Shown here: piece after piece, positions 25,558 through 34,038 of the stretch
Layout: every line of letters begins with the position of its first letter
Numbering within the stretch: position 1 is the first letter of the stretch
Source: JACVRW01 sp963751105
GTDB lineage: Bacteria; Actinomycetota; Thermoleophilia; Solirubrobacterales; Thermoleophilaceae
Direction: 5' to 3'
Assembly (NCBI GenBank): GCA_963751105.1
Contig: CAVVTG010000001.1
Coordinates: 620,001-684,000, forward strand
DNA length: 64,000 nt
Notes under the pieces: generated by a model
The model's database searches: none
Seen by the model: the letters and a program-made list of their open reading frames with translations, nothing else
What the model was told of the DNA's origin: nothing
Position numbers and translations under genes: made by a program

Positions 25558-26126
25558 AGCAGCTCGGCCAGCAGCACGGCCGTCCCGAACACCGCAGCTA
25601 CCGCGGCCACGGCGCCCACCACGGCGGTGGGCGGCCCGCCGTGGATGCCGGTCTCGTGCACGGCGGCGTGACCCTTGCCGCGGGCCAGCAGCCAGCGGTT
25701 GACCGGGAAGGCCACCATTCCGGCCAGCACCAGGGCCACAGCCAGGCTGCCCCAGAACAACAGGTCGCCCACGCCGGCTTCCATCGCTCCCGGGATCACG
25801 AGCAGGATCAGGTTGTCGACGATCTCCATCGTGGCGATCGACAGGGTGTCCGAGGCCAGCGCGATCGGGACCACCACGGCCAGCGCCAGGCCGGCGCGCA
25901 GGAGCGGCAGGCTGGTGAGCGCGTACCCGAACAGGAAGGCCAGCCCCACCGCGAGCGCGATCGTGCCCCAGTCGGAGAAGCCCAGCGCTGTGCCGATGAC
26001 TATCCCCAGCACCTCGCCGATGGCGCAGCCGGTGAGACAGTGGAGCGTCGCGCTGAGAGCCATGCCGTCGAGCGCGCGACCGCTCGTGGGCATGGGACCG
26101 TGGTGATGCTGAGCCGAGGCTTCCAT
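25554..26126 (-). CDS. DUF4396 membrane protein, probably copper-responsive
   Basis: 190 aa with about five membrane helices. The family hallmark ATLHCLTGCAIGEVLGIVIG is present, carrying two Cys and a His that could bind metal in the membrane; the N-terminus has a HHH cluster (QHHHGPMP). DUF4396 proteins are often found near copper-handling genes. A CsoR-like palindrome lies 16-32 bases upstream, supporting Cu(I)-responsive expression. Transport or chaperone activity is inference; no P-type ATPase accompanies it. Confidence 0.8.
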   Translation of the reverse strand: MEASAQHHHGPMPTSGRALDGMALSATLHCLTGCAIGEVLGIVIGTALGFSDWGTIALAVGLAFLFGYALTSLPLLRAGLALAVVVPIALASDTLSIATMEIVDNLILLVIPGAMEAGVGDLLFWGSLAVALVLAGMVAFPVNRWLLARGKGHAAVHETGIHGGPPTAVVGAVAAVAAVFGTAVLLAELL

Positions 26127-26141
26127 GATCAGCAGCCTACC

Positions 26142-26158
26142 ATACCCCAGGGGGGTAT
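26142..26158 (-). promoter_or_regulatory. CsoR-like operator upstream of DUF4396 gene
   Basis: ATACCCC-AGG-GGGGTAT: perfect 7-base arms around a 3-base spacer, matching the well-known GC-rich CsoR/RcnR-family operator pattern flanked by TA. It sits just before the DUF4396 start codon. No csoR gene is in the window. Confidence 0.75.
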
Positions 26159-26172
26159 CTGAGATGTTGCGG

Positions 26173-26658
26173 CTAGCGGACGAGCTCCATCAGCAGCTCG
26201 TCCTCCCATTCTCCCGAGGGCTGAATGCGCTGGGAGCGCCGCAGCACGCCCACCCGGCGAAAGCCGAGCTTCTCGTAGACGTGGATGGCCCGCGCGTTGT
26301 CCGGAGAGGTGGTGAGGGTCACACGATGGTGCCCGCGCTCGTCGAAGAGGTGGGAAAGCACCAGGCCGAACGCTTCGGTTCCGAGGCCCTGATCCTGGCG
26401 CTCGGCGGCGATGAAGATGTCGACGTCGGCGTAGCGAGAGCCCGGGTCGGGCTCCTCGAAGACCTGGACGAAGCCCACCACCTCCTCGCTGTGCGTGACC
26501 ACCAGCTTGGTCAGCTCCTCCTCCACCTCGAGCGGCCAGCCCTCCTCGGGCGGTCCCCACCAGCGCGACACCTCGGGCGTGGCGCGCAGCTCGCGCAGGC
26601 GCTCGGCGTGTTCGGGTCCGAGCGGCTCGAGCCCCACTCGAGGCCCGCGAAGCCGCAC
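26173..26658 (-). CDS. GNAT-family N-acetyltransferase
   Basis: 161 aa RimJ/RimL-like acetyltransferase. It begins with RVGLEPLGPEHAERLREL, contains the acetyl-CoA loop ERQDQGLGTEAFGLVLSHLF and the VTLTTSPDNARAIHVYEKLGF strand, and ends WEDELLMELVR. Related enzymes acetylate aminoglycosides, ribosomal proteins or small amines; the acceptor is unknown. Starts 4 bases downstream of the amidotransferase gene, so the two are probably co-transcribed. Confidence 0.88.
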   Translation of the reverse strand: MRLRGPRVGLEPLGPEHAERLRELRATPEVSRWWGPPEEGWPLEVEEELTKLVVTHSEEVVGFVQVFEEPDPGSRYADVDIFIAAERQDQGLGTEAFGLVLSHLFDERGHHRVTLTTSPDNARAIHVYEKLGFRRVGVLRRSQRIQPSGEWEDELLMELVR

Positions 26659-26662
26659 GGGT

Positions 26663-27502
26663 CTAGCCGGTCCAGGCCGGTTCGAAGGGCCGCTGCTCGA
26701 CGGTCCCGTCGGACACCGTCAGCGCCGTCGACTCCTTGACCTCGTGCCAGGCGCCCGGGAGATCGGCGACTGGCTCGGAGACCACCAGGCGGTCTCCATC
26801 GTGGAGATGCTGGAGCCGCTCGTTCTCCGGATGCAGCGCGCGCAACGCGTGCACGTCCTCGGATATGAAGAGCGTGCGGGAGTCGTGCTGCGACGAGTAG
26901 CGGATGGCCCAGAGGCGCTGTCCGTCGGTGATGCCGATGGTCATCTGGACGGGATTGTCCATGCCCTTCTCGCGAGCCTTGGCCTCCACGAGACCGACGG
27001 CGCGCTCCATAGCCGCGAGCGGGTCGTCCTCGAGGCCGAAGGTCAGCGCCAGGTGGAGCAGCACCTCGGAATCGGTCGATCCGAGTATGCCGGGAAACAG
27101 CTCCGGATCCACGGCGAGCAGCAGCTCACGGTGCAGGGAGCCGAAGCCGTCGATCATGCCGTTGTGGACGAACAGCCAGCGGCCGTGACGAAAGGGGTGG
27201 CAGTTGGTCTGCTGCACCGGGCTGCCGATGGCCGCCCGGATATGGGCCAGGAACAGCGGCGACTCCACGTGGTCGGCGAGCTCGCGAAGATTCTGGTCGT
27301 TCCAGGCCGGGTTGACGCTGCGGTAGCGAGCGGGATTGACCCGGTCTGAGGCTCCGTACCAGCCGACGCCGAAGCCGTCGCCGTTGGTGGTCTCGGCTCC
27401 CATGCGGGAGTGCAGGCTCTCGTCGATCAGACCGTGCTGGGTCCGGTAGAGCAGCTCCCCCATGAGAAGAGGCTGTCCGATGTAGGCATTCCAGCGACAC
27501 AC
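26663..27502 (-). CDS. class II glutamine amidotransferase (EgtC-like)
   Basis: 279 aa N-terminal-nucleophile hydrolase. MCRWNAYIG exposes Cys2 as nucleophile after Met removal; TTNGDGFGVGWYG, LAHIRAA and FVHNGMIDGF are the glutamine-binding blocks. It releases ammonia or hydrolyses a gamma-glutamyl bond. Similar proteins include EgtC of ergothioneine synthesis, but no other egt gene is present here, so the substrate remains open. Confidence 0.87.
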   Translation of the reverse strand: MCRWNAYIGQPLLMGELLYRTQHGLIDESLHSRMGAETTNGDGFGVGWYGASDRVNPARYRSVNPAWNDQNLRELADHVESPLFLAHIRAAIGSPVQQTNCHPFRHGRWLFVHNGMIDGFGSLHRELLLAVDPELFPGILGSTDSEVLLHLALTFGLEDDPLAAMERAVGLVEAKAREKGMDNPVQMTIGITDGQRLWAIRYSSQHDSRTLFISEDVHALRALHPENERLQHLHDGDRLVVSEPVADLPGAWHEVKESTALTVSDGTVEQRPFEPAWTG

Positions 27503-27511
27503 GGCTTCCTC

Positions 27512-28834
27512 CTAGGCGGCGGGCGCCCCTGCCATCAGGCGTCCCTTCTCGCGCTCGTACTCTGACGAATTCAGCACGCCGCTGTCACGCATCCGGCCCA
27601 GCCGCTCGAGCTGCTCCAGCCGATCGTCGGCGGAGCGCCCGCGCAGGCGAGCGGTCAGCCCGCGGCCCCAGCCGCGGAGGCCGGTGAACGAATCCTCGCG
27701 GCGCGCGCCGGGGAACTCGCGCGCCGTCTGGCGGCGGAGCGCCTCGAGGCCGAGCGCGAGCAGCCCGATCAGGATCAGCGCGGGGATCACCAGGCGGAAG
27801 GCGGGGGTGGGGGCCCAGGCGATCAGGCCGAGCACCACCACGCCGAAGGCTCCCCAGGCCCAGCGCGGCGCGCGCAGCCAGGGCGCGAGGTTGCGCCGGA
27901 CGGCCACGGCCCACCTGGACGGGCCGGCCAGCCAGGCCGCCATCACGGTGACCGCGCCGTAGATGATCGTGGCCGTGCCCACCTGGACCAGCAGCGAGGT
28001 GCCGATGCTCCAGGCCGATTCCGCCGCCGGCCGCACGGCCTCGGTGGAGGCCAGGGCGTTCACCACGGCGTCGCCGACGAGGGCGCGCCCCACCAGAGCG
28101 CCCGCTCCGGCGAACAGCAGCCCGAGGCCCGTGGCCCTGAGCGCCTCGCGCCTCCAGCCGCGCGCGAGAAACACCGCCAGGGCGAACAGCGCCAGCGCGA
28201 GCACGACGAAGACGATGGCCAGCGTCTTGAGGAGCCACACGGCGTTCTGGGCAGCCTTCAGCTCGTCCGATTTCAGGAGCACGATCTGGCTCGCGCTGTC
28301 GGGCAGTTTCTGCTGGACTCGCCCGCCCACTCCGAGGTTGCTCTGGGACTGCCCGAGAAGCGACTTGAGGTCGAGCGTGACCACTCCGCCGGAGGTCGAG
28401 ACGTTGTCACCGCCGCCCTCCACGATCTGCACGAAGCGGGCCTGCGCACGGCGGTTGGCCTCCTCCCAGAGCCGCTGTGGCACCGGCCGCTGAAGCAGCC
28501 GGTCGACTCCGTTCTCGGCCAGCGACCTCAGCCCGCCCGCCGCCGGCCCGGCCAGCACCTGGGCCCGCGCCGGCGTGAGGACCTCCTCGAAGACCTGCTC
28601 CAGCTCGCTCTGCACGTCGACGTTCGCGTACAGCTCGTCCACGATGAAGGTCGACACCTGCGTGCGGATCGCATCGTCCTCGAGCAGCTCGCTGCTGGTC
28701 TCGGCCCAGTTGTCGGTGTTGAGCAGCTGACGGTTGGCCCAGACCGCGAAGATCGCCAGGAAGGTGAGCAGCGAGGCGATGACGATCAGAGCGATCGACA
28801 GGCGCCGGTGCCCACGGGTGCGGGAGCCCGTCAT
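27512..28834 (-). CDS. multi-pass membrane protein with SHOCT tail
   Basis: 440 aa. One N-terminal helix (LSIALIVIASLLTFLAIFAVWA) precedes a ~190-residue extracytoplasmic region (TDNWAETSSELLEDDAIRTQ onward), followed by about five helices and a C-terminal SHOCT motif (LEQLERLGRMRDSGVLNSSE). SHOCT domains are short oligomerisation modules at protein ends. The ATG overlaps the stop of the LuxR regulator (ATGA), so the two are made together. Function unknown; a membrane sensor or effector for that regulator is a reasonable guess. Confidence 0.8.
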   Translation of the reverse strand: MTGSRTRGHRRLSIALIVIASLLTFLAIFAVWANRQLLNTDNWAETSSELLEDDAIRTQVSTFIVDELYANVDVQSELEQVFEEVLTPARAQVLAGPAAGGLRSLAENGVDRLLQRPVPQRLWEEANRRAQARFVQIVEGGGDNVSTSGGVVTLDLKSLLGQSQSNLGVGGRVQQKLPDSASQIVLLKSDELKAAQNAVWLLKTLAIVFVVLALALFALAVFLARGWRREALRATGLGLLFAGAGALVGRALVGDAVVNALASTEAVRPAAESAWSIGTSLLVQVGTATIIYGAVTVMAAWLAGPSRWAVAVRRNLAPWLRAPRWAWGAFGVVVLGLIAWAPTPAFRLVIPALILIGLLALGLEALRRQTAREFPGARREDSFTGLRGWGRGLTARLRGRSADDRLEQLERLGRMRDSGVLNSSEYEREKGRLMAGAPAA

Positions 28835-31128
28835 CCGCCTCCGCCCGACCCGACGAGCCCCGCGAGCCGTGCCGAATCGACGGCCTCCCCTCGACACGAG
28901 ACGCCGAGCTTGCGGTAGATGGCCCGCGCGTGTGTCTTCACCGTGTTCGGCGAGACGAAGAGGCGGTCGGCGATCTCGCGGAAGGAGAGATGGCTCGGCA
29001 GGTGGCGCAGCACCCTGAGCTCCGCGGCGGTGAGTGCCCAGTCGGCGCCGCCGAGGCAAGCTGTCGAGCACTCGATCTCGTTGCGGACTTGCTCCAGCCG
29101 GCGCACGAGCATCGGGGCGTCCGAGATCCTCCCGGCGGCGCGGCAGGCGCTTTCGAGCAGCTCCGCGGCGCGTGTCGGGCCGGTGGTCCGAAGGGCCTCA
29201 CGCGCCAACGCGATGCGGCATTCGGCCTCGTACCACGGCGGGGGATCCGGCAGGCGGCCGAGCAGCTCGAGGGCCCGGTGCGAATCGCCCCCGACGGCGA
29301 GCACCAGCGCGGCCAGGGGTTCGCCGGCCAGGTCGCAGCGCTCAATCTGGGCCCTGGCGTGTGCGGCCAGCGTCGCCGCCCGCCCAGCGTCGCCCTCGTC
29401 GCCTGCCATCAGCGCGAGCTGAGCGAGACACAGGGCCTGTACGAGCGGCGCCCCGGCGGCAGCCCGATGGCCGCCCTGTTCGAGGCGAGCGCGCGCGGCG
29501 GCCGTCTCGCCGGCCAGGCTGAGCGCCACCCCCTCGTAGAACAGGCACATCGGGATCCAGGGACTGCTGGCCTCGAAGTGCTCCCGGGCGTGCGCCGCGT
29601 CGGCGCCCATCCGCTGGATCCCGTCGCGTGCGAGGCCCGCCCGGACGAGCGCCCCGCCGGCCTCGATCCGCTGCCGTTCGCCACGAGGAGGAGCCGGCTT
29701 GGCCCCCGAGGCGAGCACCGTCGTCCAGAGCTCGGCCTCGTGGGAGTCGCCCTGCATGAGTGCGCAGCCGGCAGACACGAGCGCCAGTGCCGGTGTCTCC
29801 GCCAGTTGCCGCTCGTCCAGCTCGTCGAGTCTCGCTCGCACCACGTGCCCGCGACCCTGCGCCAGGCAGGCTGGGGCCGAATTCCACAACAGCCGTCCGG
29901 ATCGCGGTAGATCGCCTGCGCTCAGAGCGTGAGCGATGGCGCGGTCGGGATCGCCGTGCTTCTCGTGCCAGGCGCTCGCGCGCCTGTGCAGCCCGGCTTC
30001 GGCGCTCGGCTCGAGCCGACGCAACTCCGATCGCAGCGCCTCGGCGAAGAGGGCGTTGTAGCGGTAGCTCGCGCCTGCCCGGTCAAGAGCCACGAGCGGC
30101 AGGTTGGCCGCGGCGAGGGCGTCGAGGCGCGCGCCCGAGTCGTCGCGGCCGAGTACGGCGTCGCAGAGAGAGCCCGAGAGACGATCGAGGATGGACGTCC
30201 TGGTGACGAACTCGAGTTGCTCGCGCGAAAGGCCCGCCAGCAACTCCTCGCGCGCGTACTCGCTGACGAACCGGTCGTCGCCGGCGAACGTGTCGACCGC
30301 TCGGCCGCTCCCCTCGCCCCGCAGGGACAGCGCTGCCAGGTAGAGCGCCACCGGCCAGCCCTCGGTGCGCTGCACGAGCTTCAGGGCGTCCTTGGGCCCG
30401 ACGGCAAGCCCAGCGGCGGCCAGAACCGCTGCCCCCTCTGACCTGGTCATCGCCAGGTCCGTGGTCCGCAACTCGACCAGGCTCCCCTGAGCGCGCAGGC
30501 GACCGACCGGCAGCTCGGCTCCGGTGCGCGAGGCGAGGGCCAGCTGCGACCCGGCCGGCAGCGCCTTCCAGAGCGTCTCGATCACCGCTCGCGCGGCCCG
30601 CGAGCGCAGCACGTGCAGGTCGTCGAGCACCAGCACGAAGGGGGCCTGTCTGCGCCCGAGCGCGCGTCCCAGGCGCTGGCGCGCGATGTCGCCGGCATCC
30701 GGCCGGCCGGAGGAGAGAGCCTCGAACACCTCCCAGCCGACCGGCTCGATCGCGTCCAGCGCCAGCGCCACCAGCGAGACGAGCGTCGCCGGATCGTTGT
30801 CGTCGCCGGTGAGCGTGGCCCAGGCGAAGGGGCGGCCGTCGACCGCCGACCATTCGCTCAACAGGCACGTCTTGCCGTAGCCGGCCGGAGCCCGCAGCAG
30901 CACGACGGGGCGCCCGCGTGCCTCGATAAGCCTGCGGGTGAGCCGTTGCCGCGGGTGCAGCCCGGGTTGCATCGAGGGCGGCCGGCAGCGGAGATCCAGA
31001 GCGCCGTCCCCGAGCTCGGTGCGGCGGTCGGGCAGGGCGACGGCAGGCGCGCCCGTGGACAGGGGCTGCGCTTCCAGGGTTCGGGTGACGGCCAGATCCA
31101 CCGCCGGCGAGCTTCTCAGGCCGCGCAT
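28831..31128 (-). CDS. MalT/LuxR-type ATP-binding transcriptional regulator
   Basis: 765 aa large STAND-class regulator. Walker A LRAPAGYGKT at about 78-87, Walker B VLVLDDLHVL, a long helical TPR-like region, and a C-terminal LuxR helix-turn-helix (LTAAELRVLRHLPSHLSFRE, then NTVKTHARAIYRKLGV). Such proteins bind a ligand and ATP, oligomerise and activate transcription. It is divergent from a response regulator gene and translationally coupled to a SHOCT membrane protein. Inducer unknown. The exact start is uncertain because the first ~50 residues are variable. Confidence 0.9.
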   Translation of the reverse strand: MRGLRSSPAVDLAVTRTLEAQPLSTGAPAVALPDRRTELGDGALDLRCRPPSMQPGLHPRQRLTRRLIEARGRPVVLLRAPAGYGKTCLLSEWSAVDGRPFAWATLTGDDNDPATLVSLVALALDAIEPVGWEVFEALSSGRPDAGDIARQRLGRALGRRQAPFVLVLDDLHVLRSRAARAVIETLWKALPAGSQLALASRTGAELPVGRLRAQGSLVELRTTDLAMTRSEGAAVLAAAGLAVGPKDALKLVQRTEGWPVALYLAALSLRGEGSGRAVDTFAGDDRFVSEYAREELLAGLSREQLEFVTRTSILDRLSGSLCDAVLGRDDSGARLDALAAANLPLVALDRAGASYRYNALFAEALRSELRRLEPSAEAGLHRRASAWHEKHGDPDRAIAHALSAGDLPRSGRLLWNSAPACLAQGRGHVVRARLDELDERQLAETPALALVSAGCALMQGDSHEAELWTTVLASGAKPAPPRGERQRIEAGGALVRAGLARDGIQRMGADAAHAREHFEASSPWIPMCLFYEGVALSLAGETAAARARLEQGGHRAAAGAPLVQALCLAQLALMAGDEGDAGRAATLAAHARAQIERCDLAGEPLAALVLAVGGDSHRALELLGRLPDPPPWYEAECRIALAREALRTTGPTRAAELLESACRAAGRISDAPMLVRRLEQVRNEIECSTACLGGADWALTAAELRVLRHLPSHLSFREIADRLFVSPNTVKTHARAIYRKLGVSCRGEAVDSARLAGLVGSGGGG

Positions 31129-31208
31129 TGCCAGGGCAACGGGGCACGCATGTCAATCGGGGTGTGGCCAGCACACCCGCCGAGCCGCCCTGAAGGTATC
31201 TTCGGCCC

Positions 31209-31892
31209 GTGATCCGCGTGATGCTCGCCGAGGACAGCTTCCTCGTCCGGGAGGGGGTTCGCGAGATCCTCGAGAGCCTGCCCGGAATCGAGGTCACCGG
31301 CACCCATCCCGACCTGGATGCTCTGCTGGCGGCGATCGGGGCCGACCCGCCCGACGTGGTGATCTCAGACATCCGGATGCCACCCACCCACACCGACGAG
31401 GGCATCCGGGCCGCGGCCGAGCTGAGACGCACCCACCCCGAGATGGGCGTGGTGATCCTGAGCCAGTACGCGTACCCGGCCTACGTGCTGGAGCTGCTCG
31501 ACTCCGGCTCGGACGGGCGCGCCTACCTGCTCAAGGAGCGCGTGCACGACCGCGATCAGCTCACCGCCGCCATCGAGGCGGTGGCCGGCGGCGGCTCGGT
31601 GATCGATCCGAAGATCGTCGAGGTCCTGGTGACCGCGCGGTCCCGCGCCGAGTCGTCGGGATTCGCCCGGCTGACCGCTCGCGAGCGCGAGGTGCTGTCG
31701 GAGATCGCCCAGGGCAAGAGCAACGTCGCCATAGCCTCGTCTCTGTACCTGTCGAAGCGCGCCGTGGAGAAGCACATCCACTCGATCTTCATGAAGCTGG
31801 GCCTGGCCGGCGAGGTGGACGTGAGCAAGCGCGTCAAAGCCGCACTGCTGTACCTCAGCCATGGGCAGGAGACCAGCGAGCCGATGGGCTGA
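31209..31892 (+). CDS. NarL/FixJ-family response regulator
   Basis: 227 aa. Receiver domain with acidic pair in MLAEDSFLVREG, phosphoacceptor Asp in VVISDIRMPPTHTDEG and Lys in YLLKERV. C-terminal LuxR domain LTAREREVLSEIAQGKSNVA and KRAVEKHIHSIFMKLGL. GTG start at 31209. No histidine kinase is adjacent; the nearest one is at 35.5-37.4 kb, so pairing is unproven. Confidence 0.92.
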   Translation: MIRVMLAEDSFLVREGVREILESLPGIEVTGTHPDLDALLAAIGADPPDVVISDIRMPPTHTDEGIRAAAELRRTHPEMGVVILSQYAYPAYVLELLDSGSDGRAYLLKERVHDRDQLTAAIEAVAGGGSVIDPKIVEVLVTARSRAESSGFARLTAREREVLSEIAQGKSNVAIASSLYLSKRAVEKHIHSIFMKLGLAGEVDVSKRVKAALLYLSHGQETSEPMG

Positions 31893-31949
31893 GCGGATCA
31901 CCCGGTTGGGGCGATGCAGGCGGGCCTCGCTCCCGGTACGGTCGCCACC

Positions 31950-33353
31950 ATGAGCGCCCCCGAGCACACCGAGCACCTCGACCTGACCGCGAGGCTCGAC
32001 GAACTCGCCCACACGTACGGCAATCGGTTCCTGCTCGATCCCGCCCCGGACAACAAGCTGCCGGAGCACGGCATGACCTCTCTGGACGCCATGCGCCTGA
32101 TCGGCGAGGAACTGGTGCTCGACGGCCTACCCATGCGCAACCTGGCCACCTTCGTGACCACCTGGATGGAGCCGGAGGCCCAGCGAATCATCGCCGCGAA
32201 CCTCCACCGCAACTTCATCGACCACGCCGAGTACCCGCAGACGGCGGAGATCGAGCAACGCTGCATCCGAATGATCGCCGACCTCTTCAACGCGCCGGGG
32301 GAGACCACCGGGGCCCGCACCCAGGGCTCGTCGGAGGCGATCATGCTCGGCGCCCTGTCCCTGAAGTGGAAGTGGCGGGCACGCCGGGAGAAGGCGGGCA
32401 AGGACACCACGCGGCCGAACCTCGTGTTCGGCGGGGACGTGCACGTGGTGTGGGAGAAGTTCTGCCGCTACTTCGACGTCGAGCCGCGCATCATTCCCCT
32501 CCAGCCCGACAAGTACACGATCGGGCCCGAGGACGTGGAGCCCCACGTGGACGAGAACACGATCGGCGTGGCGGCCGTGCTCGGCACCACCTTCACCGGA
32601 CACTCCGACGACATCATCGGCATCAACGACCTTTTGGTGAGCATGCGTAACGAGAAGGGACTGGACGTGCCCATGCACGTGGACGCAGCCAGCGGCGGCT
32701 TCGTCTGGCCGTTCCTCTACCCCCACACCGAGTGGGACTTCCGGCTCGAGCAGGTGCGCTCGATCAACGCCTCAGGTCACAAGTTCGGCTTGGTCTACCC
32801 GGGGATCGGCTGGCTCGTGTTCCGAGAGAAGTCGGACCTGCCCGATGATCTCGTCTTCTACGAGAACTACCTCGGCAAGACCGACGCCACCTTCACGCTC
32901 AACTTCTCCACCGGCTCGGCCATGGTGCTCGCGCAGTACTACAACTTCGTCCGCTTCGGATACGGCGGATATCAGTACATCATGGAGATGATGCAGGCCA
33001 ACGCGCAGGCTCTGGCCAAGCGCATCGCGGACATCGGGGAGTTCACGCTGATCGGCGACGGGGAGGAACAGCTTCCCCTCGTCGCGTTCCAGCTGGAGGG
33101 CGACCACGACTACGACGAGTTCGACGTGGCCGGCCAGCTCGCCATGGAGCGGGGTTGGATGGTGCCGGCCTACACGCTGCCTCCGAAGGCCGACCACGTG
33201 AAGATCATGCGAGCGCTGGTCAAGCTCACCCTCGGGCACACCCTGGCCTCGACGCTGGCCGACGACATCGCCGCGGCCTGCAAGACGCTCCAGCACAAGG
33301 GCGGGCTGCACAAGTCGGAGCGCCGGCGCGTGAAGACCAGCGTCGGCTACTGA
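31950..33353 (+). CDS. gad: glutamate decarboxylase
   Basis: 467 aa group II PLP decarboxylase converting glutamate to GABA and CO2. The PLP lysine is Lys278 in SINASGHKFGLVYPG. Upstream are DAASGGFVWPF with the PLP-binding Asp and TQGSSEAIMLGALSLKWKW, all highly like GadB. The tail KSERRRVKTSVGY resembles other actinobacterial enzymes and ends in Lys/Arg-rich sequence. Start at ATG 31950. It may serve acid resistance or GABA metabolism; no GABA antiporter gene follows. Confidence 0.95.
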   Translation: MSAPEHTEHLDLTARLDELAHTYGNRFLLDPAPDNKLPEHGMTSLDAMRLIGEELVLDGLPMRNLATFVTTWMEPEAQRIIAANLHRNFIDHAEYPQTAEIEQRCIRMIADLFNAPGETTGARTQGSSEAIMLGALSLKWKWRARREKAGKDTTRPNLVFGGDVHVVWEKFCRYFDVEPRIIPLQPDKYTIGPEDVEPHVDENTIGVAAVLGTTFTGHSDDIIGINDLLVSMRNEKGLDVPMHVDAASGGFVWPFLYPHTEWDFRLEQVRSINASGHKFGLVYPGIGWLVFREKSDLPDDLVFYENYLGKTDATFTLNFSTGSAMVLAQYYNFVRFGYGGYQYIMEMMQANAQALAKRIADIGEFTLIGDGEEQLPLVAFQLEGDHDYDEFDVAGQLAMERGWMVPAYTLPPKADHVKIMRALVKLTLGHTLASTLADDIAAACKTLQHKGGLHKSERRRVKTSVGY

Positions 33354-33360
33354 GCTAGGA

Positions 33361-34029
33361 GTGGTCGGCCACTCGCTGGCCTTCGCGCCGCGGGCCGAGA
33401 CCCGTGTGCTGTGGGACCGGACCATCGCGATCGCCTTCGCGATCGGGTCGACGTGCTTCTTCGTCGGTCCCTTTCCGGGCTTCACCCAGTTGGTGGGCTC
33501 GGCCGCTGACGCGTGGGTGTTCTTCGGCGGCTCGCTCTTCTTCACGCTCGCCGCGGGACTCGAGCTGCGCGAGGCGACGGTGCGGATGGGCCGCTGGCCG
33601 GCCGATCCATCGTGGTGGAGCGCGGCCATCCAGTTCACCGGCACGATCCTGTTCAACCTGAGCACCTTCGCCGCCACCCAGGAGGGCTTGACGAGTGAGC
33701 AGACCAACCGGCTGGTGTGGGCGCCTGACGCGTTCGGCTCGACCGCGTTCCTCGCCTCCGGACTGCTGGCCTATCGCGTTGCCGTTCGCTCCGGCCTGCG
33801 ACCGCTTCGCCGCGACCACGGCTGGCGCATGGCGGCAATCAACCTGGCGGGGTGCGTTCTTTTCGGCATCTCCGCGGTGGCGTCGTTCATCGTGCCCTCG
33901 AAGGGCTCAATCCTCGACCTCGCCGCCGCCAACTGGGCCACCGCGCTGGGCGGTCTCTGCTTCCTGATCGGATCCCTGATGTTGCTCTCACCCGATTCGG
34001 GGGATGCGGCCGCCGGAGGGGGCACGTAG
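33361..34029 (+). CDS. multi-pass membrane protein (YrhK-like)
   Basis: 222 aa with about six hydrophobic helices, including IAIAFAIGSTCFFVGPFPG, AWVFFGGSLFFTLAAGLELR and a later GGLCFLIGSLMLLSP. The repeated pattern GSxxFxxG followed by FxGSLxF resembles YrhK-like membrane domains, here present twice. Starts seven bases after the gad stop with TAGGAG overlapping the spacer, so it is probably co-transcribed with gad. Role unknown. Confidence 0.7.
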   Translation: MVGHSLAFAPRAETRVLWDRTIAIAFAIGSTCFFVGPFPGFTQLVGSAADAWVFFGGSLFFTLAAGLELREATVRMGRWPADPSWWSAAIQFTGTILFNLSTFAATQEGLTSEQTNRLVWAPDAFGSTAFLASGLLAYRVAVRSGLRPLRRDHGWRMAAINLAGCVLFGISAVASFIVPSKGSILDLAAANWATALGGLCFLIGSLMLLSPDSGDAAAGGGT

Positions 34030-34038
34030 GTTCGAGCG

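Noticed and set aside
28930..29910. 326-codon open frame on the plus strand
   Set aside because: Antisense to the MalT-like regulator and without recognisable domains.
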